A stretch of DNA of 64,000 nucleotides from CAWAMR01 sp963783095 (GCA_963783095.1 CAWAMR010000001.1:659012-723011), one strand, 5' to 3'; shown: positions 43,551 to 53,134, counted from the first letter of the stretch. Program-made: numbers and translations. The notes: a model not told the origin generated them from the letters alone.

Positions 43551-44620
43551 TTGAAGTGTGTTGCGCTCTTCTTGCCGAACTGGATTGGTGACGTTGTCAT
43601 GGCAACGCCGGCCATCCGCGCCGTTCGAGAACATTTTCGGAATCGTTATCTCATTGCCGTGTGTAAGCCCTATGTATCCTCCGTTCTGGATGGATCGCCC
43701 TGGTTCGACGAAGTCATTCTTCACGATAAGCGGGGACCGCGCGAACGGCGCAGTTGGAATGTTATTCGTCGCTTGCGCACGCAAGCGATCGATACGGCGA
43801 TCCTTTTCCCGAACTCGTTTCGAGCCGCGCTGATCGCTGCGCTGGCCGGCTGCAAGCGCACGGGTTGGCTATGCCCGTTATTGCCGAAATATGTTGTTGA
43901 CCGATCGTCTCTACCCCAGGCGCGGACCTCAAAGCACCTGCAAACCCACCCCCATGATCGATGATTACAATCGCCTGGTGCAGAAGATCGGGGTGAGCTG
44001 CCCTTCGGTACGGATGGAGCTGTTCACCACCCCTGCCGATGAGCGCACCGGCCGGCGAAGTTTGGGATCGATTCGGTTTGCACGATGCAAATGAGATCAT
44101 CTGCCTCAACTCCGGTGGAGCATTCGGAGCATCCAAGCACTGGCCGGTAGCCTCGTTTGCCGCGCTGGCACGACAACTGGTCGATCGTCGAGGGTCGAAA
44201 GTACTGGTTCTGTGCGGGCCGGAAGAACGCAATTTGGCGAGAGAGATTGTCCAACAATCGGAGCGGGACCATGTATTTTCGCTGTCGGACCGGATTCTTT
44301 CGCTCGGATTAACGAAGGCCTGCGTACGGAAATGCGATCTGTTGATCACCACCGACAGTGGACCGCGTCATTTTGCTGCGGCGTTCGATCGACCGGTGAT
44401 CACGCTGTTCGGGCCTACGCACATCGAGTGGACCGAAACCTATTTTCCGAAGGCGGTTCATTTGCAGAAAAAAGTGCCCTGCGGCCCATGTCAACTGCGG
44501 GTCTGTCCGCTCGATCACCGCTGCATGCGCGAGCTGCACTTTGAAGATGTTTTCAGCTCGGTGAATTCGTTGCTGCAGCAGTATCCCCCCGCCGAGTGGA
44601 GGATTCGACATGCAGGTTGA
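43551..44620 (+). CDS. waaF: LPS heptosyltransferase, glycosyltransferase family 9 (frameshifted)
   Basis: Transfers heptose from ADP-heptose to the LPS inner core. TTG 43551 starts VALFLPNWIGDVVMATPAIRAVREHF, the GT9 GD motif. Further landmarks: DTAILFPNSFRAALIAALAG, MLLTDRLYPRR, ICLNSGGAFGASKHWP, VLCGPEERNLAREIV, LLITTDSGPRHFAAAFDRPVITLFGPTHIEWTETY and CGPCQLRVCPLDHRCM (the WaaF-type cysteine stretch). The frame changes near 43865 and 44040; the second is an extra C (gatgag-c-gcaccg). It begins 11 bp after hldE and overlaps the next gene by 11 bp, so it is part of one operon. Symbol by family resemblance. Confidence 0.88.
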
Positions 44621-46236
44621 AATAGAAACAAGAACCTCCAGCACCGAACCGCTGCCATTACCTCCAAATGGCGGAGTGAAAGAGCGTCGTGCACCCACCG
44701 GAAAGACCAAATCGCTTTGGATTCATCCATTGGCCGGCTGGCTGAACGGCCAGGGTCTCGTCAGCGCAGAAGACTTCCTGTCGATCCCTGGGGAAATCGT
44801 TAGCGGCCACCCGGATCGGCATGTGATGCGCGTCCGGATCGGTGACCGAAATGCGTATCTGAAGCGCGAACATCGCGTCCGGCTTCGGGATCGTTTTCGT
44901 CACTGGCGCGAAGGTTTTGGCTGGGTCTCGAAATCCGCGCGTGAAGCAAAGGTGCTTTTACAGCTCGAAGCAGTGCACCTGCCGGCACCTCAAGTGCTGG
45001 CCTTCGGAGAAGATCGAAAGGGAAGAGCATTTTTATTGATCGAAGAGGTGGCAGGTGCCATCGATCTTCGTCGCTACCTGCGCGGGTCCATTGACCCTTC
45101 AGAGCGCGAAGAATTGGCCGCTCGACTGGGCAGATCGCTCGCCGACTTACATCAGGCCGGGTTTCATCATCCCGATTTATACGCGAAACATTTTCTGATC
45201 CATCCATCGACAAATACATCCGTGTTACTGGACTGGCAGCGTGCCCGTCAACAATCTCACAGTATGCGGGAACGAATCCGCGCTCTGGCGAGTTTGCATG
45301 CAACCCTGGCCGATGAGCTTGCTTGCCCCCGAATTCGGCTGCGATTACTTTGGGCCTACCGCCGAGTCCTTCGTCAATCTCATGGTGATCGCCCCGGAAC
45401 CATTCCTTCTTTTGCGCTTCTGGCAAGAAAAATCGAAATCGAATCCGCGACATTACGTACCCGAGCGGCAATCCGCGACCAGCGACAACCACTCTTGCCC
45501 ACGAATTCACAACGACTTGTCTGGCTGGACGGCGAAGCGTTTTGCGTGATTCCCGAACTTGCGGAGGATTTCCAAAAACCGATTCTTTGCCACATGATCA
45601 ATAATCCTTCCTCGCACCGGCAATGGTTGGTTTTTGCAGGCTCACGAGCCGGGCAGCTGGAAGTCCATCGCTATCGTCTATCCCTGGGGCGCTGGTGGGC
45701 CCGCCTGCGCGGCCGGCCCTGGCGTTCCCCGGAATTGCGACGAGCCAGACTACTCTTTCACCTCGAACGTCATCATGTAATGGTCCCGCAATTATTGGCT
45801 TTCGGGCAGAGGGAGAAATTCGGCAGATCCGCGACCGCGTTTATGATTTCGGAGCCTGTGCCTGGAGTGATCCCGCTCTGGTATTGGTACGATTCCGCCG
45901 AACTCCCCCAAAAACTTCATCTGCTGCGCAATCTCGGCGCATTTTCTAGCCAGACTGCATGAAGCCGGCTGCCTGTCCGATTCGGGTAAAGCGATCGTGA
46001 TCAGTGAGGCAGAATCAAGCTGCCTCGCGGCAATTGCCGATATTACCAGGATTGCCTATGTCCGACAGATTCTACCAAGGCAAAAACTGCGGCATCTGGC
46101 AAAACTTTGGCGAGAAATCCGAATGCGCTGTCGAGCAACAGAAGGGTTACGGATTTTACTCGGCTATGTGAATCAGACTCGACTGACTCCGGATGCGAAA
46201 AAACTTGCTCGATCCATCTTACGAGAGGCGCGATGA
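44610..46236 (+). CDS. Tandem LPS-kinase-fold protein (lipopolysaccharide kinase family, frameshift near 45943)
   Basis: About 541 residues with two consecutive WaaP/Kdo-kinase-like (protein-kinase fold) halves. The first half has HVMRVRIGDRNAYLKREHRVRLRDRFRHWREG, SAREAKVLLQLEAVHLPAPQVLAFGE, FLLIEEVAGAIDLRRYL, the catalytic-loop LADLHQAGFHHPDLYAKHFLI and the metal-binding VLLDWQRA. The second half repeats VFAGSRAGQLEVHRYRL, SPELRRARLLFHLERHHVMVPQLLAFGQ and LARLHEAGC, but ends without a clear HxDL/DW pair, so it is probably a pseudokinase. One extra T near 45943 breaks it. Expected to phosphorylate LPS core sugars. Its TGA overlaps the next gene's ATG. Confidence 0.82.
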
Positions 46237-47151
46237 GTACTTCAATCACGCCGGCACGGGGTTGGTTCTGGCAACGCCTCCGGCGCGGCTATCGAAAAAT
46301 TGCGCAAGATCCGGATTGGGAAACTTTTGCAGGCACCGGCTGGTCTAATCGGATCATGTCTGCCGAAGTGACCGATCGGTATCACGCCAAACAGGGTCGA
46401 TCGATCGCGCGCTGGACCGTGACCGGCGACAATGGTCAAAGTTGTGTGGTGTATCTGAAGCGACACTATGAATTGCCGCGGCGGCTTGGTTTGTTAGCAG
46501 CCCTGTTTCCGTGGAAAACCTGGTCGACAGGATTGGAGGAATACGAACATCTGCACTGGGCTGCATCATTGGGATTGCTCGTGCCGCGTGCAATGGCTGC
46601 CGGCGAATTGGTCGGGCCGGGAGGCCGGCTACAAAGTTTCCTTGCCGTCGAGGAGCTGACAGGGATGGTCGCCTTGCACGAGGCCATCCCTCTGGCGCAA
46701 AAACATCTGGACGCGTTGACGTTTCAGCGCTGGAAACGAGCGCTCGCCGCAGAAATGGCGCGGTTACGCGCAGTTATTGCATCAGCGTTCGGTTTTCCAC
46801 AAGGATCTTTACTTGTGCCATTTTTTCATTGCGGAGTCGGATTGTAAACAGCTACCCGATTCGTGGACGAACCGGGTCTATGTCATCGATCTGCATCGTC
46901 TGGCCCGGCACTCGGTGACATGGCTATGGTGGCAGGTCAAGGATTTGGCACAGTTGCTGTATTCCTCGGAAATCACCGGTGTGACGATTCAAGATCGCCT
47001 GGCGTTCTGGCGATTTTACCGAGCAGGAATGGCAAGAAGTTGCGGACTGTTAAAGCGCTTTGTACGGCTCAAATGGCGAATGTATCGGCGGCACAACCTC
47101 AAAAGAAAATCACAGATGGTGATCCAGAATGAACATCGCGCTTTGTTATGA
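46233..47151 (+). CDS. Lipopolysaccharide core kinase (WaaP/InaA-like, frameshift near 46785)
   Basis: About 305 residues. ATG 46233 overlaps the previous stop (ATGA). Kinase-fold landmarks: RSIARWTVTGDNGQSCVVYLKRHYELPRR (ATP-binding lysine), WSTGLEEYEHLHWAASLGLLVPRAMAAGE, SFLAVEELTGMVALHEAIP, then after a one-base insertion near 46785 the catalytic loop HQRSVFHKDLYLCHFFI and RVYVIDLHRLARH (DLH in place of DFG/DW). This closely matches the WaaP-type heptose kinases that add core phosphates. The end overlaps the glycosyltransferase gene by 23 bp. Confidence 0.85.
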
Positions 47152-48298
47152 CAGTGTTTTGCCGAGCCGGGGAGGCTGCGAACACTATATCAGCGATCTG
47201 GCGCGACGACTGGCGCGCGATGGGCATGCGGTGCATCTTTACGCCTGCCGCTGGGATGCTGCTGCCTTGCCACTCTCGACCCATTATCATCGCTTGCCGG
47301 CACCCAAAGGCCCGCGCTTCTTACGTCCGTGGCAATTTGCTCGTGCTTGTGATGAAGCTCTTGCCGGACACGCTCATGATGTCACGATGGGCTTCGACAA
47401 AACTTGGGGTCAGGATGTCCTTTACCCGCAGGGTGGTTTACATGCGGCATCGGCAACACAGAACCTGTTGAAGCATCCACCAGGTTTGGTTCGCACGCTG
47501 GCTCGGTGGTTGAAGGCGGTTGACCCTGCTTCCCGGTCGTTCATGGCCCTGGAACGCAAGCAATATCTGGAAGGAAAACGACCGATTATTCTCGTCAATA
47601 GTCGGATGGTGCAGAAACACTTTGAAACCTATTATGAGATTCCGCCCAGCGATGTGCAGGTTTTGCCCAGTGCGATCGACCCCGATCGATTCGCCGCAGA
47701 AGATCGTCTCAAACGTCGGGCGGCAGAGAGGCAACGCTGGGGTGTCGGCGATGATGTGAGCGTGGGCTTGTTCGTGGCCATGAACTACCGCCTCAAAGGT
47801 CTGGCTCCCCTGATCCATTCGTTGCAGTTCGTCAACCCGACTCGTCCTTATCGTATCGTGGTGATCGGAAACCCGAATTATCGGCGCTATCAACGTCTTG
47901 CTCAGAAGCTGGGCGTCCTGGATCGAGTCGTATTCCTCGGTTTCCATGCCGATCCGAAAGATGCCTACTTCGGTGCCGACTTCTTGGTCCATCCGACCTT
48001 TTACGATCCCTGTTCGCTGGTCGCACTCGAGGCGTTCGCCTGTGGCTTGCCGGTCATCACGTCCCGATATAACGGTGCCAGCGAGTTCATCACACACGGC
48101 AAGGAAGGATTGATGATCGATGATCCTCACGATCACCCCGCTCTGGGAAAGGTGATAGAGCGAATGATTGATCCGATCTTCCGATTTGACTGCGCAGCCG
48201 CTGCCCGGCAACTTGCAAAGCGTTGGACCTTCGAGCATCACTATCAGCAGTTGATGGGTGTCTTTCGACAGGTGAGCGGTCGTCGGCAGGCAGCATAA
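47129..48298 (+). CDS. Glycosyltransferase family 4 protein, LPS core type
   Basis: Intact 389-residue GT-B enzyme. N-terminal MNIALCYDSVLPSRGGCEHYISDLARRLARDGHAVHLYA carries the acceptor-side glycine loop. The C-terminal nucleotide-sugar domain has LFVAMNYRLKGLAPLI, VVFLGFHADPKDAYFGADFLVHPTFYDPCSLVALEAFACGLPVITSRYNGASEFI, including the E-x7-E signature. The DxxxHP-T-YDPCSLV segment is typical of WaaG-like LPS glucosyltransferases. It is the last gene of the core cluster and starts inside the kinase gene's end, so translation is probably coupled. Confidence 0.9.
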   Translation: MNIALCYDSVLPSRGGCEHYISDLARRLARDGHAVHLYACRWDAAALPLSTHYHRLPAPKGPRFLRPWQFARACDEALAGHAHDVTMGFDKTWGQDVLYPQGGLHAASATQNLLKHPPGLVRTLARWLKAVDPASRSFMALERKQYLEGKRPIILVNSRMVQKHFETYYEIPPSDVQVLPSAIDPDRFAAEDRLKRRAAERQRWGVGDDVSVGLFVAMNYRLKGLAPLIHSLQFVNPTRPYRIVVIGNPNYRRYQRLAQKLGVLDRVVFLGFHADPKDAYFGADFLVHPTFYDPCSLVALEAFACGLPVITSRYNGASEFITHGKEGLMIDDPHDHPALGKVIERMIDPIFRFDCAAAARQLAKRWTFEHHYQQLMGVFRQVSGRRQAA

Positions 48299-48477
48299 TC
48301 CTGGTAGCAAGTTTCAGTCTTCAAACCCCACAATTCGAACGAATTTCAGAACCCAGATTGCCCAGATTCCAGTTGCCCCATTTCGATTGACGAATTCCCT
48401 CGGAATTGTTAAGCACCCCTATCGTTGCCGCGATCCCAAGCCCAATGTAAGGATGCTGCAGACTGGCGGGGTGATCC

Positions 48478-49380
48478 ATGCCATACGGTTTTTCTCGATG
48501 CCTTTTGTACTCGGTTCTCTTCCTCCCGGTCATGACGGGATGCCAGACTTTCTATCTGCAGCGCCCTGTGGTGGTTTTGGTTCGTGATGCCGAGACGAAA
48601 CAGCCGATCCCAACAGCATCAGCTCAGATTATCTGTCTGCGCACGACTGCCAGTCGACCGCTCGACGATTCCGCCGAGAAGGCCGATCCGACAGGCATCG
48701 CTCGATTGTCTACCGAACCGAACGGGCAAGGATATCCCCACCGGATTGAAGCAATTGCCAAGGGTTATATGCTGGGCAGCATGCCCGTGTCCGATGCGCA
48801 AATTGAAGAGATCAAGACCGTAGGCTGGTTTGACGACGCGAAGCAGCGTTCGCCCGAGTTTGTTGTGGAGTTGTATGCCGAACCCAAGTTCAGTATCGAA
48901 ATGGTTCTGGCACCCGGATTTCGAGGTGTCATCAAGGCGGAAGTGAAAATCCAAGAGGATATGACTTTCCCGGCCGGCCAGCGAAAGTTCAGCTATAACG
49001 TGGAGCCGGACGGCTTCGTCCGTGTGGTCGGCCCCCGAGTGGCACTCCAGCGCGTCGCACTGGGCAATTATGTTGCCAGGGACTCGGTCGGCAGCCTGAT
49101 AACCGCGACCGCGGACCCTGCGCAGGTCGGGTTACGGTGCTTCAAACACGACAAGCAATTTCAGTATTTCTTCGTCGGCACCCAGGATGACTGGGATCGC
49201 TACCGCCGAAACCTCCCCGAAGAAGAAAAAGTGTATACCAATCAGTCCTCAGGCAGGAGCAGTGGGGGTGGCGGCGGGGGCGGTCGCGGCGGTCGCGGTG
49301 GAGGAGGCGGACGCGGCGGGATGGGCGGCGGCGGTGGAATGGGAAGTGGAAGTATGCCGGGTAGTATCCCAGCAAATTGA
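48478..49380 (+). CDS. Lipoprotein with glycine-rich C-terminal tail, 300 aa
   Basis: Signal peptide with lipobox (LFLPVMTGC, C22). After it comes a carboxypeptidase-regulatory-like strand pair (PVVVLVRDAETKQPIPTASAQI...), as in exported proteins with CarbopepD_reg or PEGA-like modules. A middle beta-rich domain (FSIEMVLAPGFRGVIKAEVKIQEDMTFPAG, FSYNVEPDGFVRVVGP) ends near residue 255. The last 45 residues are almost only Gly, Arg, Ser and Met. Intact. Probably an envelope protein; the low-complexity tail resembles that of the RRM protein at 53397 in composition, but not in function. No operon partner. Confidence 0.75.
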   Translation: MPYGFSRCLLYSVLFLPVMTGCQTFYLQRPVVVLVRDAETKQPIPTASAQIICLRTTASRPLDDSAEKADPTGIARLSTEPNGQGYPHRIEAIAKGYMLGSMPVSDAQIEEIKTVGWFDDAKQRSPEFVVELYAEPKFSIEMVLAPGFRGVIKAEVKIQEDMTFPAGQRKFSYNVEPDGFVRVVGPRVALQRVALGNYVARDSVGSLITATADPAQVGLRCFKHDKQFQYFFVGTQDDWDRYRRNLPEEEKVYTNQSSGRSSGGGGGGGRGGRGGGGGRGGMGGGGGMGSGSMPGSIPAN

Positions 49381-49578
49381 TTTGCCGAGGAGTATGGCGG
49401 ATGCTGTTCGTAGTTCCGCCTTCAGGCGGATTCCGAATTCTTTTGAAAAATTGAAAGCCGAGAACAGAAATACCGGATAACTTCTGGTAAGATACATTTC
49501 AAGATTGCCTCTCCACCCGATTCCCACCGATTTTGCTCATCCACCCACAGATGACGCTTCCACCCAGGAGATTGTCCG

Positions 49579-51006
49579 ATGCCTCGCGGCAAACTTGCAT
49601 CTATCATTCCTCCACAACTGAATCGTCGAACTTTCCTGCAAATGAGTGCGGGAGGCATTCTCGGAATGTCCCTGCCCGAGCTGCTTTCGGTCACGGTAAA
49701 CGGTCAAGAGACTCGCCGGAGTAAAGCGAAAAATGTTCTTGTTATCCTGGAGCAAGGCGGTCTGTCGCAGGTGGATACCTGGGATCCAAAACCCGAAGTG
49801 ATTGCCGAACATCGCAGCCCATTCAAACCGGTCGCCACCAAAGTACCGGGAATGCGCTTCACCGAACTTCTCAGCAAGACGGCGACTGTCGCAGACAAGA
49901 TTAGTGTGGTGCGTTCGATGTGGCATGCCAAAGGCGGTGCCAGCGGCCATCCCGACGGCACCCAGTATATGCTCTCGGGATCGCACCCTAACAGCGTCAT
50001 CGAAATGCCCGACATCGGCTCCGTGGTGTCGCACGTCATTGGCACCGAATGCAAGTATCTCCCGCCCTATATCATGGTTCCCGGCAATCACGAACAGTCT
50101 GCCATGACGCGAACCGGCTTTCTGCCGGCTTCGACGAAGGTTTTCAAAACAAACGGATATGATCTTTCCGACAAAAACTGGAAGGTCGGCGCACTCGAAG
50201 CCCGCCCCGATACACCGGCGAGTCGGCTTGCGGATCGACAAAACTTACTCGCCGCGATGAACGATCGATTCAGTTCATCTCAGGGCAAGGGTCTGGCGCT
50301 GGGCGGAATGGAACGATTCTACGATCAGGCATTCGATACCTTGACAAGTCCGAAGGTTGCCAAAGCTTTTGATATTCAGGGTGAGCAGCCTGCACTGCGT
50401 GACCGATATGGGAAAGGGCATCGAGGTGCCTGTTATCTGGTGGGTCGGAAACTGATCGAAGCAGGAGTGCGATTTGTTACGGTGGACGTGCGCTGGCCCT
50501 TTAGTCCCAATGTTCCGGGCGGCTTCAACTTGAATTGGGATCACCACGACCTGATGTACGCCAAAGGCTCCTGCGGAACGATCCGGGACAAGGCCGGCGG
50601 CGAGGGACGCTATGGCATCGGTCACTGGGTTATGATGGGATCCACCGATCAGGCATTTGCAGCGCTGATTCAAGACCTGGATGAGCGAGGATTGCTCGCG
50701 GAAACGCTCGTCTGTTTCGTGACGGAATTCGGGCGTACTCCGAAATTAAACAAATTCGCCGGGCGCGATCACTGGACGAACGCTTATTCGATCGCCTTTG
50801 CGGGTGCAGGTGTTCCGGGCGGCCAAGTCATTGGCTTGACCGACAAAGAAGCGGGGCATGTCGTCAACGACCCGCAAACACCGGAATCGTATGCGGCGAC
50901 GATCTACGAAAAGTTGGGCATCGATCGGTCCAAACCGCTGTATACATCGAGCAATCGGCCCGTGTTCATTGGGCACGATGCCGAGCCAATTGTGGGGCTG
51001 TTCTAG
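49579..51006 (+). CDS. DUF1501 (sulfatase-like) exported protein
   Basis: Intact 475 residues. A Tat signal (LNRRTFLQMSAGGILGMSLPELL) is followed by KNVLVILEQGGLSQVDTWDPKPE, VVRSMWHAKGGASGHPDGTQYMLSG, YLVGRKLIEAGVRFVTVDV, FVTEFGRTPKLNKFAGRDHWTNAYSIAFAGAGVPGG (zinc/active-site-like FGRTP and GRDHW) and PESYAATIYEKLGIDRSKPLYTSSNRPVFIGHD. Unlike the 24147 gene it stands alone, without a DUF1549/DUF1553 neighbour. Periplasmic hydrolase-like function inferred from the fold only. Confidence 0.9.
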   Translation: MPRGKLASIIPPQLNRRTFLQMSAGGILGMSLPELLSVTVNGQETRRSKAKNVLVILEQGGLSQVDTWDPKPEVIAEHRSPFKPVATKVPGMRFTELLSKTATVADKISVVRSMWHAKGGASGHPDGTQYMLSGSHPNSVIEMPDIGSVVSHVIGTECKYLPPYIMVPGNHEQSAMTRTGFLPASTKVFKTNGYDLSDKNWKVGALEARPDTPASRLADRQNLLAAMNDRFSSSQGKGLALGGMERFYDQAFDTLTSPKVAKAFDIQGEQPALRDRYGKGHRGACYLVGRKLIEAGVRFVTVDVRWPFSPNVPGGFNLNWDHHDLMYAKGSCGTIRDKAGGEGRYGIGHWVMMGSTDQAFAALIQDLDERGLLAETLVCFVTEFGRTPKLNKFAGRDHWTNAYSIAFAGAGVPGGQVIGLTDKEAGHVVNDPQTPESYAATIYEKLGIDRSKPLYTSSNRPVFIGHDAEPIVGLF

Positions 51007-51191
51007 CCGCACATTGAGAAAAATCGGAAGCGATCTTCCTCTTCAAGGAACGGGCCGAGAAATTGAAGCAAAAGACAGTCGGGTTCGTCATGGCGGGGCT
51101 GCGCCCGGCGTTGGAAGCGGACGGGAGCTTTTGGGTGGGAACCCGCGTGATTGCGCGGTAGCATACAGTGATCGGCATCGGGGGAAACGCC

Positions 51192-51752
51192 ATGCAAACC
51201 GCGACAATGGAAGACGTGCAGGCCAGGCTGCCGCAGATTCTGGAACATCTCAATCCCGGTGATGAGATGGTCATTACGCGGGACGGCAAACCGGTCGCCA
51301 AACTTGTGCCAGGACCGCCGTGGGGCACGCCTATCGCCGACCACGGCAAGGCAATTCCGGTTATCCACTCGGAGGATGCCGCCACCGAAGAAGATGTCTG
51401 TGAGAAGTGGCTTCGCCGATTGGCTTCGTTCGGCAAGCTCGCGGCGGGATGGAACAGCTACTCCGCTCCAGCACCATCAGCCTTGGCAATCGACAATGCG
51501 AGGGCGCTCGTGACCATCGCCTTCGAATGCGGCCTGGCACCCGAACGCGTCGAGCCATCGGCAATGGGCGGGGTGGGCGTCACATTCGGAGCGGATTTCC
51601 AGGAAGTCGTCGCCGAGTTTTACAACAACGGCACAGCTCATGCCCTGTTCGCCAACGATGCAACACGAGAAATGAACACGCGCGGCATTCGCACCGATGC
51701 GTTCGGATACGGCGAGTTGATCAATGAAGTGCGGAAGTACCTTTATGGCTAA
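51192..51752 (+). CDS. Phd/YefM-like antitoxin domain fused to a GWNSY domain
   Basis: ATG 51192 follows GGGGGAAA. The first 50 residues match the Phd/YefM antitoxin fold (MQTATMEDVQARLPQILEHLNPGDEMVITRDGKPVAKLVP). The remaining 135 residues have FGKLAAGWNSYSAPAPSALAIDNARALV and PERVEPSAMGGVGVTFGADFQEVVAEFYNNGTAHALF, a domain I have the impression of seeing in planctomycete hypothetical proteins without an assigned function. The fusion suggests autoregulating DNA binding plus an extra sensing or neutralising module. A second ORF starts 7 bp before its stop (51745) but is truncated. Confidence 0.75.
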   Translation: MQTATMEDVQARLPQILEHLNPGDEMVITRDGKPVAKLVPGPPWGTPIADHGKAIPVIHSEDAATEEDVCEKWLRRLASFGKLAAGWNSYSAPAPSALAIDNARALVTIAFECGLAPERVEPSAMGGVGVTFGADFQEVVAEFYNNGTAHALFANDATREMNTRGIRTDAFGYGELINEVRKYLYG

Positions 51753-51822
51753 TAAACCACCGCCGCAACAGCCCGACCAAGCCTTCCCAGACAACGAGCG
51801 ACTCTTTCACAGCGCGGCATAG
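51745..51822 (+). pseudogene. Truncated partner ORF overlapping the antitoxin-like gene
   Basis: ATG 51745 lies inside the last codons of the Phd-GWNSY gene (8-bp overlap), a layout typical of translationally coupled pairs. It encodes only 25 residues, MANKPPPQQPDQAFPDNERLF then HSAA and stop. The proline-rich start and PDNERLFH look like the beginning of a longer protein whose remainder is missing, because within 90 bp a transposase-like remnant begins. Loss by insertion or deletion is inferred. A frameshift just after LFH is possible, but no continuation was found. Confidence 0.45.
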
Positions 51823-51911
51823 CCGCAACCAAATGAAAAATGAAACAGGCATGTCGGAATTGAATAGAGTGGATTTGTCACGATTCACTTAACTCAACCA
51901 CCGAACATGCC

Positions 51912-52610
51912 ATGCAAGAGTTTGTACAGCAACACGAAGCGAACATCTATGGGGTTCTTTCCGGATTCGACCGAATTCGCTTTCGCGGAACACAGCGGCG
52001 GATCTGTTATGTGAAGGGTTTCGCCAAGTTTTTGAATTTCATCGGTGTGCTGCTTAAGGTTTTTCGGGCTTTCGTCGATGGTACTTCGCGCAAGCTCAAG
52101 AAGACCACGGAGCAATTGGCTCGCAAAACGCCGGTGGGGAAAGTGGTCTACCTGGCAGCCAACCAAGACAAGCAGGAAGTCCTCGACGAACTGCTGCGGA
52201 CGTATGCGATCCCCGAGAGCTTCACCGGGTTGATCGCCGTGCTCAGTTGTGTGCAGAATTGCAACAGTTACGAGCTTCACAGGCACCCAACATCTGGAAG
52301 TACACTCGGCCTGGCGCAAGTGCCTGCACTACTATCTGTACATTCGCGATCCTCGGTACGGCCTGATGCACATTCGCATCATGACTTGGTTCCCGATGCA
52401 GGTTCAGATTTGCATGAACGGTCGAGAGTGGTTGGCCCGGCAGATGAATGCAGCGGGACTTGCTTACCAACGGTTCGACAACACGTTTGCCTGGGTTGCC
52501 GATTTTGCTCAAGCGCAACAATGGTTGGATGAGCAACTGAAAACGGATTGGGGGGGCAGAAAGAGTAAGTGTTTCACGATCTGCGCAAGTTTCCGAGGTT
52601 ATCACGTTGT
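51912..52610 (+). pseudogene. 3'-truncated transposase-like gene of an unnamed family
   Basis: MQEFVQQHEANIYGVLSGFDRIRFRGTQRRICYVKGF opens a protein type I recall as multi-copy and unannotated, about 430 residues long, in planctomycetes and acidobacteria. Further on come HSAWRKCLHYYLYIRDPRYGLMHIRIMTWFPMQVQICMNGREWLARQMNAAGLAYQRFDNTFAWV and WLDEQLKTDW. After a frame break near 52275 and a G7 run at 52552 the match stops, at about half the usual length. Multi-copy distribution suggests a mobile element, though no DDE triad is visible. It separates the broken antitoxin module from the 52682 gene. Confidence 0.6.
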
Positions 52611-52635
52611 TGTAAGGAGAGCACCGAGCCTCTGG

Positions 52636-52641
52636 TATAAT
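52636..52641 (+). promoter_or_regulatory. Candidate -10 box upstream of the Gly/Tyr-rich protein gene
   Basis: TATAAT 40 bp before the start. TTGTAA at 52610-52615 is a possible -35, but with a 20-bp spacer. It is placed within the end of the transposase-like remnant. Confidence 0.35.
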
Positions 52642-52681
52642 AATAAGACAACAACGCGATCACCCCCTGGGAGAATTGACA

Positions 52682-53074
52682 ATGCGTGACTTTACTTTGG
52701 CCCTCATGTTGACTGCTGTTCTGCTGGTTGGTGCTTCCGTCGTCGAGGCCCAACCACCGGCCAAAATCCAACGGCTGCCTTCCATCGGTGGTGTGCCGGG
52801 CAACGGCGGCGGTTACGGCTATGGTTATGGGATGCCTTACGGCGGGTATGGCACTTCTTCCTATATTTCCCCGTACGGAACGGGATATCGGAGTTCATCG
52901 TACTACACATCACCTTTTGGTTATGGCAGTTACAGCAATTCGGGGTACAGACAAACTCCCTTCGGCCCGTCGTACTATCGGAACTCCGGCTACCAGCTGG
53001 CTCCCGGCATCGGCTACTCTTCCGGCGTGAACGTAACGCCCTGGGGCGTTCGAGCATACGGGTACGGTTACTAG
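52682..53074 (+). CDS. Gly/Tyr/Ser-rich secreted protein, 130 aa
   Basis: ATG 52682 with GGGAG about 8 bp upstream. Signal peptide (LALMLTAVLLVGASVVEAQ) followed by a low-complexity domain built from GYG, YGGYG, SPYG, SPFGYGSYS, TPFGPSYY units, ending VNVTPWGVRAYGYGY. Such aromatic-glycine proteins are often extracellular matrix or surface components, but no homology is claimed. Monocistronic: a clear terminator follows 22 bp after the stop. Confidence 0.78.
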   Translation: MRDFTLALMLTAVLLVGASVVEAQPPAKIQRLPSIGGVPGNGGGYGYGYGMPYGGYGTSSYISPYGTGYRSSSYYTSPFGYGSYSNSGYRQTPFGPSYYRNSGYQLAPGIGYSSGVNVTPWGVRAYGYGY

Positions 53075-53095
53075 AATATCATCGCAATATCACAC

Positions 53096-53134
53096 AAAGC
53101 TCGACAAGAATCCTCTTGTCGGGCTTTATGTTTT
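53096..53134 (+). terminator. Rho-independent terminator of the Gly/Tyr-rich gene
   Basis: AAAGCTCGACAAGA and TCTTGTCGGGCTTT form a 14-bp stem with one G-T pair and a 4-nt loop, followed by ATGTTTTAA. Confidence 0.85.

Noticed and set aside
49249..49380. Glycine-rich tail of the lipoprotein as a tandem DNA repeat or frameshift artefact
   Set aside because: The frame stays open with ordinary GGN codon mixing and ends in a normal stop; it is coding low complexity.
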